Origin: JAZDCJ01 sp036311985
GTDB lineage: Bacteria > Actinomycetota > Actinomycetes > Actinomycetales > Micrococcaceae
Length of the DNA: 64,000 bases
Assembly: GCF_036311985.1 (NCBI RefSeq)
Contig: NZ_JAZDCJ010000012.1
Reading direction: 5' to 3' (one strand)
Both the position numbers and the translations under genes were made by a program. Under the pieces are notes generated by a model, which was not told the origin of the DNA, did no database searches, and saw nothing but the letters and a program-made list of their open reading frames with translations. The stretch's first letter is position 1. Each line of letters begins with the position of its first letter. Positions 8,096 to 16,002 of this stretch are shown here, one piece after another.

Positions 8096-11000
8096 CTAGC
8101 CCTCGCCCTCGGCCGGGGCGTCCTCGGCCGGCTCCCCGCCGTCCTGGCCCTCCGCGCCCTCGGCCTCCTCGGGGGCCACGGCGGGCTCGCCCGTGATCTC
8201 GGCCTCGGCGTCGATCGCGGCGCGCAGGGCTGCCTGGAGCTTGGCCTGCTCCGCGCCGTAGGCGGCGAAGTCGCCCTCCGCGAGCGCGGTCTGTCCGGCC
8301 TGGATGGCGTTGCTTGCGGCCGCGAGGGCGGCCTTGAGGCGCTGCTCCGCCGTCGTGCTCGGCGTCTCACCGCCCTCACCCGGCTCCTCGCCCGTGCCCG
8401 GGGCGTCGCCCTCGCCGGTCACGGCGCCCGAGGATCCCTCGAAGAGCTGGTCCAGCGCCTCGGAGAGCGTGTCGGCGAAGCCGACCTTGTCACCGAAGGA
8501 GACCAGCACCTTGCGCAGCGTCGGGTAGGCCGTCTGGCCCGTCGACTGGACGTACACCGGCTGGACGTGCAGGATGCCGCCGCCGACCGGCAGCGAGAGC
8601 AGGTTGCCGTTGATGACGGTCGAGGCGCCCTGGCGGAGCAGGTTCAGCTGGGTCGACACGTTGGTGTTCGAGTCGAAGTTCTGCTGTGCCTGGCCCGGCC
8701 CGGGGACCACCGTGGAGCGCGGAAGCTCGAGGAGCCGCAGCGTGCCGTAGCCCTCGGCCTTGACGCCGGCCTCGCCGGTCCCGGCATCCGCCTCGGCGGA
8801 GAGGAAGCCGTAGAGCACGTTGCGCTGCTGGCCGCCCGTGCCGGTCTGCGGGATGAAGGTGGACGTCAGGGAGAACGTCTCGGCCTCCTGGTCCGGCATC
8901 TTCAGGGACAGGTAGTACGGGGGCTGCTTCACGTTGCCCTCGGAGCGCGTCGGATCGTTCGGGACGATCCAGGCGTCGTTGGCCTCGTAGAAGTTGTCCG
9001 CGTCCGTGACGTGGTATCGGCCCAGGAGCTGGCGCTGGACCTTGAACAGGTCCTCCGGGTAGCGCACGTGGCTCATGAGCTCGGCGCTCATCTCGGTGAA
9101 GGGCTTGATCGTGGTCGGGAAGACCTTGGTCCACGCCTGCAGGAGCGGCTCGTCCGGCTCCCACGCGTAGAGGTCCACCGAGCCGTCGTAGGCGTCGACC
9201 GTGGCCTTGACCGAGTTGCGGATGTAGTTCACCTGGCCCGTGAGGCTCGTGGCGCGGTTGGCGCCCGTGAGCGAGTCGGTGACCGCGGACTCGAGCTGCT
9301 GCTGCGTGGAGTACGGGTAGTTGGCGTTCGTCGTGTAGGCGTCCACGATCCACTTCACGCGCCCGTCGATGATGGCCGGGTAGGCGTTGGAGTCGACCGT
9401 CAGGTACGGGGCGACCTTCTCGACGCGCTCCTTCGGATTGCGGTCGTAGAGGATCTCCGACTCGGCGTTGATCGCGTCGGAGAGCAGGAGGTCGGTCGAG
9501 CCGAACTTGAGCGCGTAGACGAGCTTGTTGAAGAAATTGCCGACGTTCGGGCCGCCGCCGCCCGTGAAGGTGTAGCGCGTGTCCTGGCCCTCTTCCTCGC
9601 CCTGCGGCCGGTCGAGCTCGCGGGGCTGCCAGTCCTCCGGGCCGCCGACGATCGAGTACTCCGGGGAGTACTCGCCGAAGTAGATGCGCGGCTCGTAGTC
9701 GTCGTCGCTCGCCAGGTCGCCGCGGGTCGGGATGTCCTCGAGCATGAACGCGGGACGCCCGCCGGAGGCCACCTTGGCACCGTAGGCGGCGACCAGGCCG
9801 TAGCCGTGGGTGTAGGTGATGTGCTGGTTGACCCACGAGTCGGTGGGATCGACGTTGACCTCGCGGACCGCGATCACGGTGTCCTCGACCTTGCCGTCGA
9901 TCTCGTAGCGGTCGACGTTCAGGGTGGGCGCGAACCGGTAGTAGGTGCGGAACTGCTGCAGCTGCGCGAAGGCGTCGGAGACGAGGTTCGGGTCCAGCAG
10001 ACGGATGTTCGTCGTCGTGGCGCTGTCCTGCGCGAGGGCGTTCTGCGCCGTGTCCGTCGTGGCGTTGTAGTTGGTCGACTCCACGGCGTCGAGGCCGTAG
10101 GCCTTGCGCGTCATCTCGATGTTGTCGCGGATGTACTGCTGCTCGAGCGACTTCTCCGAGGGCACGACCTGGTACTGCTGGACGATGAACGGGTAGATGC
10201 CGCCGGCGACGAGGGCCGTGACGATCAGCATCGCGGTGCCGACGATCGGGAGCTTCCAGCGGCCCAGGATGGCGCCGAGGACGAACAGCACGGCCACGAG
10301 CACGGCGGCCACGGCGAGGATCGTCTTGGTCGGGATGACCGCGTTGACGTCCGTGTACAGGGCGCCGGCGACGCGGCCGTCCTGGTTCAGCAGGGTCGAG
10401 TACCGGTCCAGGAAGTAGTTGCCGGCCTGCAGCAGCAGGAACACGGCGGCGGCGACGCAGATGTGGATGCGGGCGGCCTTGGAGACGACGACGCCGCCGC
10501 GCTCCTCGATCCGGATGCCCCCGTAGAGGTAGTGCATCAGGACGCCGGCGATGCCGGCGATGAGCACCACGGAGACGAGGTATCCCAGGAGGAGGCCGAG
10601 GAACGGCAGGGTGTTCATGTAGAAGGACAGGTCCAGTCCGAACCGCGGATCGGCCTCGCCGTAGGGCACCTGGTTGAAGAAGAGCAGGACCTGCTGCCAC
10701 TGGCCGGTCACGGCCGTTGCGGCGAAGGCGCCGATCACCACGGGGATGCCGATCATCAGCAGGCGGCGGATGGGCTCGAGCTGCGACTGGTAGCGGTGCA
10801 GGCTGTCCTGGATCTGCGTGTCCGGTGCGTAGACCGGACGGGAACGGAACGCCAGGGTCAGGCTCGTCCAGATCGCGGCCGCCATCAGCACGAAGGCGAT
10901 CGCGAAGATGGCCGCCTTGGTGAGGTTCTGCTTCCAGAACACTTCCGAGAACCCGAGCTGGTTGTACCAGAGGACGTCGGCGTAGATGTTCGCGAAGAAG

Positions 11001-11155
11001 ACGAACGCCGCCACGAGGAGGCCGATGATCACCACCGTGGGCATGAGCGCGGAAGGCCTGCGCGGGGGCCCTTGCTGGGGCGGGGCTCCCCCGCCGGCTG
11101 GCTCGCCGGGCCCTTGCGGGCGTCCGCCGAATGGACTGTCAGCGCCAAAACTCAC
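8096..11155 (-). CDS. UPF0182 family large membrane protein
   Basis: A 1019-aa protein of the UPF0182 family, of unknown function. After a Gly/Pro-rich N-terminus come about seven membrane helices within residues 35-330, for example ALMPTVVIIGLLVAAFVFFA. A large extracytoplasmic domain of about 600 residues follows. The C-terminus carries a helical, Ala-rich segment and an acidic tail of Glu/Ala/Gly (EGAEGQDGGEPAEDAPAEGEG region). The start is GTG with GAGG 8 nt upstream. It lies next to the YlbL-type protease and DUF2342 genes, as in mycobacteria (Rv3193c-Rv3195 from memory), hinting at a shared envelope role. Confidence 0.9.
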   Translation of the reverse strand: MSFGADSPFGGRPQGPGEPAGGGAPPQQGPPRRPSALMPTVVIIGLLVAAFVFFANIYADVLWYNQLGFSEVFWKQNLTKAAIFAIAFVLMAAAIWTSLTLAFRSRPVYAPDTQIQDSLHRYQSQLEPIRRLLMIGIPVVIGAFAATAVTGQWQQVLLFFNQVPYGEADPRFGLDLSFYMNTLPFLGLLLGYLVSVVLIAGIAGVLMHYLYGGIRIEERGGVVVSKAARIHICVAAAVFLLLQAGNYFLDRYSTLLNQDGRVAGALYTDVNAVIPTKTILAVAAVLVAVLFVLGAILGRWKLPIVGTAMLIVTALVAGGIYPFIVQQYQVVPSEKSLEQQYIRDNIEMTRKAYGLDAVESTNYNATTDTAQNALAQDSATTTNIRLLDPNLVSDAFAQLQQFRTYYRFAPTLNVDRYEIDGKVEDTVIAVREVNVDPTDSWVNQHITYTHGYGLVAAYGAKVASGGRPAFMLEDIPTRGDLASDDDYEPRIYFGEYSPEYSIVGGPEDWQPRELDRPQGEEEGQDTRYTFTGGGGPNVGNFFNKLVYALKFGSTDLLLSDAINAESEILYDRNPKERVEKVAPYLTVDSNAYPAIIDGRVKWIVDAYTTNANYPYSTQQQLESAVTDSLTGANRATSLTGQVNYIRNSVKATVDAYDGSVDLYAWEPDEPLLQAWTKVFPTTIKPFTEMSAELMSHVRYPEDLFKVQRQLLGRYHVTDADNFYEANDAWIVPNDPTRSEGNVKQPPYYLSLKMPDQEAETFSLTSTFIPQTGTGGQQRNVLYGFLSAEADAGTGEAGVKAEGYGTLRLLELPRSTVVPGPGQAQQNFDSNTNVSTQLNLLRQGASTVINGNLLSLPVGGGILHVQPVYVQSTGQTAYPTLRKVLVSFGDKVGFADTLSEALDQLFEGSSGAVTGEGDAPGTGEEPGEGGETPSTTAEQRLKAALAAASNAIQAGQTALAEGDFAAYGAEQAKLQAALRAAIDAEAEITGEPAVAPEEAEGAEGQDGGEPAEDAPAEGEG

Positions 11156-11299
11156 TGTATGAACCTCATCCTCGGGGTATGGTTCTGCACCGCCGACGGC
11201 TTGAGGGCGGTTTGCGTACCATTCTGCCTTGTGTACGACGACGGGGGCGAACCGCGGGTTCCCGGGTTCCGGGATCGAAAGCCGATCGTGACCTGACGG

Positions 11300-12439
11300 T
11301 CAGCCGCAGGCGGGCAGCGAGGCCGGGTCCTCCCCCGCGGCGACGTGCTCGAGCGCGGCGCGCGCGTCGTCGAGCGTCTCGACCTTGACGACGGAAAGCC
11401 CGTCCGGGATGCGGCCGAGGACCTCTTCGCAGTTCCCCGCCGGGGCGAGGAACAGCTCGGCCCCGTTGTCGCGGGCCCCGACGAGCTTCTGCGCGATCCC
11501 TCCAATGGGGCCGACGGCGCCCGCGGCGTCGATGGTCCCGGTGCCGGCCACGTGCCTCCCGCCGGCGAGCTCGCCGGGGGTGAGCGTGTCGATGAGCCCG
11601 AGGGAGAACATGAGGCCCGCGCTCGGCCCGCCGACGTTGGTCAGCGTGAAGTCGACGTCGAACGGGAAGTCGTAGGCGGTGTCGAGGAAGACGCCGAGGA
11701 GGCGCTGGCCCTCGGGCGAGGCCGCGGTGACGACCTCGACCTCGAGCTCCTCGCCGTCCCGCTCGAGCCCGAGCATGCTGGGGGCGTCGCCGGCGTCCTG
11801 AAGCCGCTCGCGCAGCATGGTCGCGTCGGCGATCCGCTCCCCGTTGACCGTGCGCAGGACGTCGCCCTGCTGCAGGATCCCGGCATTGGTGGCGGTGGCG
11901 AGCTCCGCGACCGAGATGGTCTGCCCGTACTCGATCCCGAGGCTGCCGAGGGCGGCGGCGACCGAGGTCTGCTGGGAGGAGTCCATCTGCGCGGTGTTCT
12001 GCTCGGTGATCTGCTCGTCGGTCGTGCCCCGCGGGTAGACGGTCTCCTCCGGGTAGACGTCCTGCGCCGGGTCGACCCAGCCCTGGAGCACCTGGAAGAA
12101 CGGGATGCGGCGGTCGGCCCCGCCCCGGACGTAGACCGTGGTCAGGTCCAGGGGCCCCTCCGGCTGGAACGACTCGCGGCCGCTGACGCGGATGACGGGC
12201 TCGCCGTCGACGATCCCGACCGTGTTGATCGCCGGTCCGGGCGACTCGACGACGAACGGGCTCGGCAGCGCCATGGCGCCGAAGCCCGTCACGAGGGCGA
12301 CGGCCGTCGACCCGATGAGGGCCCGCTGGATGCGCGTCCTGCGGACGGCGTCGGCCGCCGGCCGGTGGGATCCCCCGGCTCCCGCGGGGCCTCCCGCGTC
12401 CGCGGGATCGGCGGGCCCGCCGAGCTGATGCTGCGTCAC
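11300..12439 (-). CDS. YlbL-type PDZ/Lon (S16) membrane protease
   Basis: A membrane-anchored Ser-Lys dyad protease of 379 aa. One signal-anchor helix lies at about 40-58 (ALIGSTAVALVTGFGAMAL). A PDZ domain follows at about 165-235 (GILQQGDVLRTVNGERI), then a Lon-type proteolytic domain with nucleophile Ser273 in GGPSAGLMFS and Lys318 in GGIAQKLVGA. YlbL proteins cut envelope-associated substrates outside the membrane. The start is GTG with AAGGGA about 10 nt upstream. It is transcribed toward UPF0182 with a 144-nt gap and diverges from the DUF2342 gene. Confidence 0.92.
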   Translation of the reverse strand: MTQHQLGGPADPADAGGPAGAGGSHRPAADAVRRTRIQRALIGSTAVALVTGFGAMALPSPFVVESPGPAINTVGIVDGEPVIRVSGRESFQPEGPLDLTTVYVRGGADRRIPFFQVLQGWVDPAQDVYPEETVYPRGTTDEQITEQNTAQMDSSQQTSVAAALGSLGIEYGQTISVAELATATNAGILQQGDVLRTVNGERIADATMLRERLQDAGDAPSMLGLERDGEELEVEVVTAASPEGQRLLGVFLDTAYDFPFDVDFTLTNVGGPSAGLMFSLGLIDTLTPGELAGGRHVAGTGTIDAAGAVGPIGGIAQKLVGARDNGAELFLAPAGNCEEVLGRIPDGLSVVKVETLDDARAALEHVAAGEDPASLPACG

Positions 12440-12597
12440 GTTCAGGTGTCCCTTCTGCCTCGGGCCCCGTGGCCCCTCCGGCGCGGCCGTTCGGCCTCCC
12501 CTAGGCTACTCGCTGCCGAGCGGGATCGGCTTTGCCCACAGCGAACCGACGGCGATTTCCATGGGTCTCCCGGGGTGGCCGGGGGTACCGTGGTCGC

Positions 12598-14082
12598 ATG
12601 GCTGAGAACCCCCCGAACCCCCGTCCCGACGGCTCCGACGACCCCGAGGAGCCGGGACGCCAGGATCCGTTCGCCGAGATGCTCTCCGGCCTCTTCGGGG
12701 GCCAGCTGCCCGCCGGCTTCGACCCGAAGGACCTCCCCGAGGGCCTCGGCGCCGCGATGGGGATGCCCAACGACCCCGAGGCGATGCAGGCGATGTTCCG
12801 CCAGGTGCAGGCCATGATGGGCGCCATGGCCACGGGCGACGGCGGCCCGGTGAACTGGAAGCTGGCCCGGGATTCCGCGCGCCAGGCGACCGCGGGCTCC
12901 GACCCGGCCGTCAGCCCGGCCCGCGCCGGCGCCGTCGGGGACGCCGGGCGGCTGGCCGAGCTGTGGCTGGACCAGGCCACGTCGTTCACCTCGCCCGCCT
13001 CCGGCTTCACCGCGCTGTCCCGGGCCGAGTGGGTCGAGAAGACGATGGACACGTGGAAGACCCTGACCGAGCCGGTGGCCGTCAGCGTCGCCGGCGCCAT
13101 CAGCCAGGCGATGCGGGAGCAGATGCCCGAGGAGCTCAAGCCGATGCTCGGCGGGGCGCAGGGCATGTTCCAGAACCTCGGCGGGGCCATGTTCGGCCTG
13201 CAGCTGGGAACGGCCGTCGGCGGACTGGCCAAGGACGTCCTCGGCTCGAGCGACATCGGCCTGCCGCTGGCGGGCCCCGCACCCGCGCTCGTGCCCGTCA
13301 ATGTCGCCGCGTTCGGCGAGGGGCTCGACGTCCCCGAACAGGAGGTCCTCCTGTTCGCGGCGCTGCGCGAGGCCGCGCATACGCGCCTCTTCGCCCGCGT
13401 GCCGTGGCTGCGCGCGCACGTCCTCGGCGCGATCGGGGACTACGCCCGCGGCATCCACATCGACCTGTCGAAGATCGAGGAGGCCGTGCGCGACATCGAT
13501 CCGTCCAACCCCGAGTCGCTGCAGGGCGCGGTGACCGAGGGGCTCTTCACGCCGCAGCGCACGGGAGCGCAGGACGCCGCGCTGGCGAAGCTGGAGACGG
13601 CGCTGGCCCTCATCGAGGGCTGGGTCGACGAGGTCGTCGCGGCCGCCTCCTCCAACCTTCCCTCCGCCGCGGCACTGCGGGAGACCGTCCGCAGGCGCCG
13701 GGCCACGGGCGGCCCCGCCGAGCAGGCCTTCGCCTCGCTCGTGGGGCTCGAGCTGCGGCCCCGCCGGCTGCGCGACGCCGCGGCGTTCTGGGCCCAGGTT
13801 CTCGCCGACCGCGGCATCGAGGGCCGGGACGCCGTGTGGGAGCACCCCGACCTCATGCCCACGGCCGAGGACCTCGACGACCCCGCCGGCTTCGGCGGCC
13901 GCCGCGCCCTCGTGGACGCGGGCGACGCGGAGCTCGACGAGGCCCTGAACCGGCTCCTGTCCGGCGGCTACGACACGCCCGCCGCGGACGACGCCGGGGC
14001 CGCGTCCGGTCCCGGGGAACCGGACGAGGACGGTCAGGACGACGACCCGTCCGGAGCGGGCGAGGACACCGAAGGCCGCTAG
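12598..14082 (+). CDS. Zincin-like metalloprotease, DUF2342 family
   Basis: A 494-aa protein of the DUF2342/zincin_2 family, once labelled as associated with coenzyme F420 biosynthesis. A Met/Gly/Pro-rich N-terminus precedes a large helical core. The potential metal motif REAAHTRLF (about residues 257-265) replaces a canonical HExxH. The C-terminal 50 residues form an acidic Gly/Asp linker containing a copy of the recurrent GACGACGCCGG word (DDAG). I chose ATG at 12598 because the extra 22 residues upstream read into the intergenic region. Proteolytic activity is not established for the family. Confidence 0.83.
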   Translation: MAENPPNPRPDGSDDPEEPGRQDPFAEMLSGLFGGQLPAGFDPKDLPEGLGAAMGMPNDPEAMQAMFRQVQAMMGAMATGDGGPVNWKLARDSARQATAGSDPAVSPARAGAVGDAGRLAELWLDQATSFTSPASGFTALSRAEWVEKTMDTWKTLTEPVAVSVAGAISQAMREQMPEELKPMLGGAQGMFQNLGGAMFGLQLGTAVGGLAKDVLGSSDIGLPLAGPAPALVPVNVAAFGEGLDVPEQEVLLFAALREAAHTRLFARVPWLRAHVLGAIGDYARGIHIDLSKIEEAVRDIDPSNPESLQGAVTEGLFTPQRTGAQDAALAKLETALALIEGWVDEVVAAASSNLPSAAALRETVRRRRATGGPAEQAFASLVGLELRPRRLRDAAAFWAQVLADRGIEGRDAVWEHPDLMPTAEDLDDPAGFGGRRALVDAGDAELDEALNRLLSGGYDTPAADDAGAASGPGEPDEDGQDDDPSGAGEDTEGR

Positions 14083-14187
14083 ACCCGCCCAAGCCGTTGC
14101 CCGGCGCCGGTCGGCGGCGGGCCCGGTGCCTCGGTCCCGGGCCCGGCGGCTCCCCGCCGCGAGGCGAGGCGCAGCGGAGGTGCGGGG

Positions 14188-14826
14188 CTACGCGAGGGGC
14201 CCGGCCCCGCCGTCGTCCGGGTCCCCGCCGTCCAGCGGGTCCGCTCCGCTGTCCGCCGGCCCACCGCCCGCGGCGAGCCGCGTGCCGAAACCGACGCCCG
14301 CGAGGAACGCCTTCGCCTCGGCCAGGCGCGGGTAGCGCTTCTCCAGGGTCCGGAACGCGGGTCCGTGCCCGCCCGGAGCCACGAGGTGGGCGAGCTCGTG
14401 GTGGAGCACGTAGTCGAGCACCCAGTCCGGAATCTCCTGCAAACGGTGGGAGATCCGGATCGTGCCGTCCGCCGGCGTGGCCGAGCCCCAGCGGGAGTTC
14501 TGGTTCGTGACCCAGCGGACGGAGAGGGGGCGCGCCCGCCCCTCGAGCAGCTCGGCGCTCAGCCGGGCGGCGCGGCGCATCAGCTCCTCGTCGTTGCGGC
14601 CCGAGGCCCGGCCCCGGCGGCGGTCGCGCCCGGCCTTCAGCCGCCCCACCATCTCCTCGATCCAGTGTTCCTCCTGCGCGCGGCTCAGGTGCGCGGGAAC
14701 GGAGACGACGGCCTCGGCGCCCTTCCACGCCGCAGACACGGTCTTGCGGCGCCGGGCCGAGCGGACGACGCGGACGCGGAGCCCGTCGTCGAGCACGAGC
14801 ACGCGCTCACCGGGTTGCAAGGGCAT
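14188..14826 (-). CDS. YgjP-like M48-type metallopeptidase (DUF45)
   Basis: A 212-aa protein with the zinc-protease motif HHELAHL and a downstream HGPAF segment typical of the YgjP/SprT-like DUF45 family. The N-terminal beta region (RVRVVRSARRRKTVS) matches family members. The ATG at 14826 has AGGAGA 5 nt upstream; the longer frame adds 35 unlikely residues. The tail is Gly/Asp/Pro-rich and variable. It converges on the DUF2342 gene with a 105-nt gap in which I see nothing else. The substrate is unknown. Confidence 0.85.
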   Translation of the reverse strand: MPLQPGERVLVLDDGLRVRVVRSARRRKTVSAAWKGAEAVVSVPAHLSRAQEEHWIEEMVGRLKAGRDRRRGRASGRNDEELMRRAARLSAELLEGRARPLSVRWVTNQNSRWGSATPADGTIRISHRLQEIPDWVLDYVLHHELAHLVAPGGHGPAFRTLEKRYPRLAEAKAFLAGVGFGTRLAAGGGPADSGADPLDGGDPDDGGAGPLA

Positions 14827-14957
14827 GGGGTCTCCTGATCTGTCGTCGCGGTCCCACTCTCCCGCGAAAGGCTGTGGATAGCCCGTTCCGGGGCCTTGGC
14901 GCGTGCCACGATGGCTAGTCCCGGCGGGCATCGCCGGCGAGACACCAGGAGGCCATC

Positions 14958-15992
14958 ATGCGCATCAATCCCGGATTACGGGTGATCAGCCTAGCCGACG
15001 GTTCCGTCTGCATCGGGGCCACGGCCGGCGGGCTGTGGATAGACGGGCTCGACGCCCGCGACAAGGCGTTCATCGACGCCCTCGCGTCGCCCGCGGGCGC
15101 CCCGGCGGACGGACCCGGCACCGCCCCGAGGGGTTCCTCGTCCGGCGGATCCGGCGCGGACGCCCTCCCGGACGCCGAGCGGCGGGGCGAGCTCCTGGCG
15201 ATCCTCGAACCGGTCCTCGTCGCGGACGCCGCGTACCGGATCCCCGGGGTCCGCGCGTCCCGGCTCGCCCCCGACATCGCGCAATGGTCCGCGGCCTACG
15301 GGCTGCACGCGGGCCCGCTCGTCGAACGGCGGATGCGCGCCGTGGTCCGCATCCACGGGCTCGACCGCTGCGGCCAGACCGTGGCCGTGCTCCTCGCGGC
15401 GGCCGGGATCGGATCCCTCCAGCTCTGCGACCCCCGGCCCGTCGAGGCAGGCGACCTCGGCGCCGGACCGCTGCGCCTCGCCGACCTCGGCCTGGAGCGG
15501 CCCCGCGCCCTGGCCCGGCACCTGGGCCGGCACTGGCCGCATGCCTCCCTGTCGACGTGGGAACCGGGAACGGGAGGGACCACCCAGGAGGCGGACGCCG
15601 TCGTCGCCGTCGGATCGCCGTGGCTCGACGAGGACCTCGCCGCGTACCTCGCCGCCACCGACGTGCCCCACTTGCGCGTCGCGTGCGGCGAGGCGGGATC
15701 CGGCGTCGGGCCGCTCGTCGTCCCCGGGGCCACGCCGTGCCTGGACTGCGCGGCGGACGCCGGCTTGCCCGCCGCGGTGCCGCGGACGGCCACGTGCGCC
15801 GGTCCTACCGAGGTCTCGCTCGCGGCGGCCGCCGCGGGCCTGGCCGTCCAGCAGATCCTGATGCTCGTCGACGGCGTCCAGGTTCCCGCCGCGGCCGGTG
15901 CCGTCCTGGAGCTGGACCTGGCGACGGGCGGCGTCGGAACGCGGGCCGTGGCCGCCCGGCCCGGCTGCCTGTGCCTGCTGAGGGCCGCGTAG
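14958..15992 (+). CDS. Degenerate ThiF/E1-like protein (TOMM leader-binding-like)
   Basis: A 344-aa protein in two parts. Residues 1-110 resemble a small winged-helix, RRE-like region. Residues 128-340 form a ThiF/E1-like Rossmann fold. The glycine loop is HGLDRCGQTVAVLLAAAGIG rather than GxGGLGS, and the acidic D-x-D/S-N-L region reads CDPRPVEAGDLG. The second Asp and the Asn are lost, so adenylation is doubtful. Possible zinc ligands are Cys261/Cys264 (CLDC) and Cys337/Cys339 (CLC). Homologs are often called TOMM precursor leader peptide-binding protein, but no RiPP precursor or YcaO gene is near. It converges on uvrD2 with a 10-nt gap. Confidence 0.7.
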   Translation: MRINPGLRVISLADGSVCIGATAGGLWIDGLDARDKAFIDALASPAGAPADGPGTAPRGSSSGGSGADALPDAERRGELLAILEPVLVADAAYRIPGVRASRLAPDIAQWSAAYGLHAGPLVERRMRAVVRIHGLDRCGQTVAVLLAAAGIGSLQLCDPRPVEAGDLGAGPLRLADLGLERPRALARHLGRHWPHASLSTWEPGTGGTTQEADAVVAVGSPWLDEDLAAYLAATDVPHLRVACGEAGSGVGPLVVPGATPCLDCAADAGLPAAVPRTATCAGPTEVSLAAAAAGLAVQQILMLVDGVQVPAAAGAVLELDLATGGVGTRAVAARPGCLCLLRAA

Positions 15993-16002
15993 GCTCCGCG
16001 CC

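Noticed and set aside
14958..15992. A RiPP (TOMM) biosynthetic cluster around the ThiF-like gene
   Set aside because: No YcaO, dehydrogenase, transporter or precursor-like small ORF is visible nearby.
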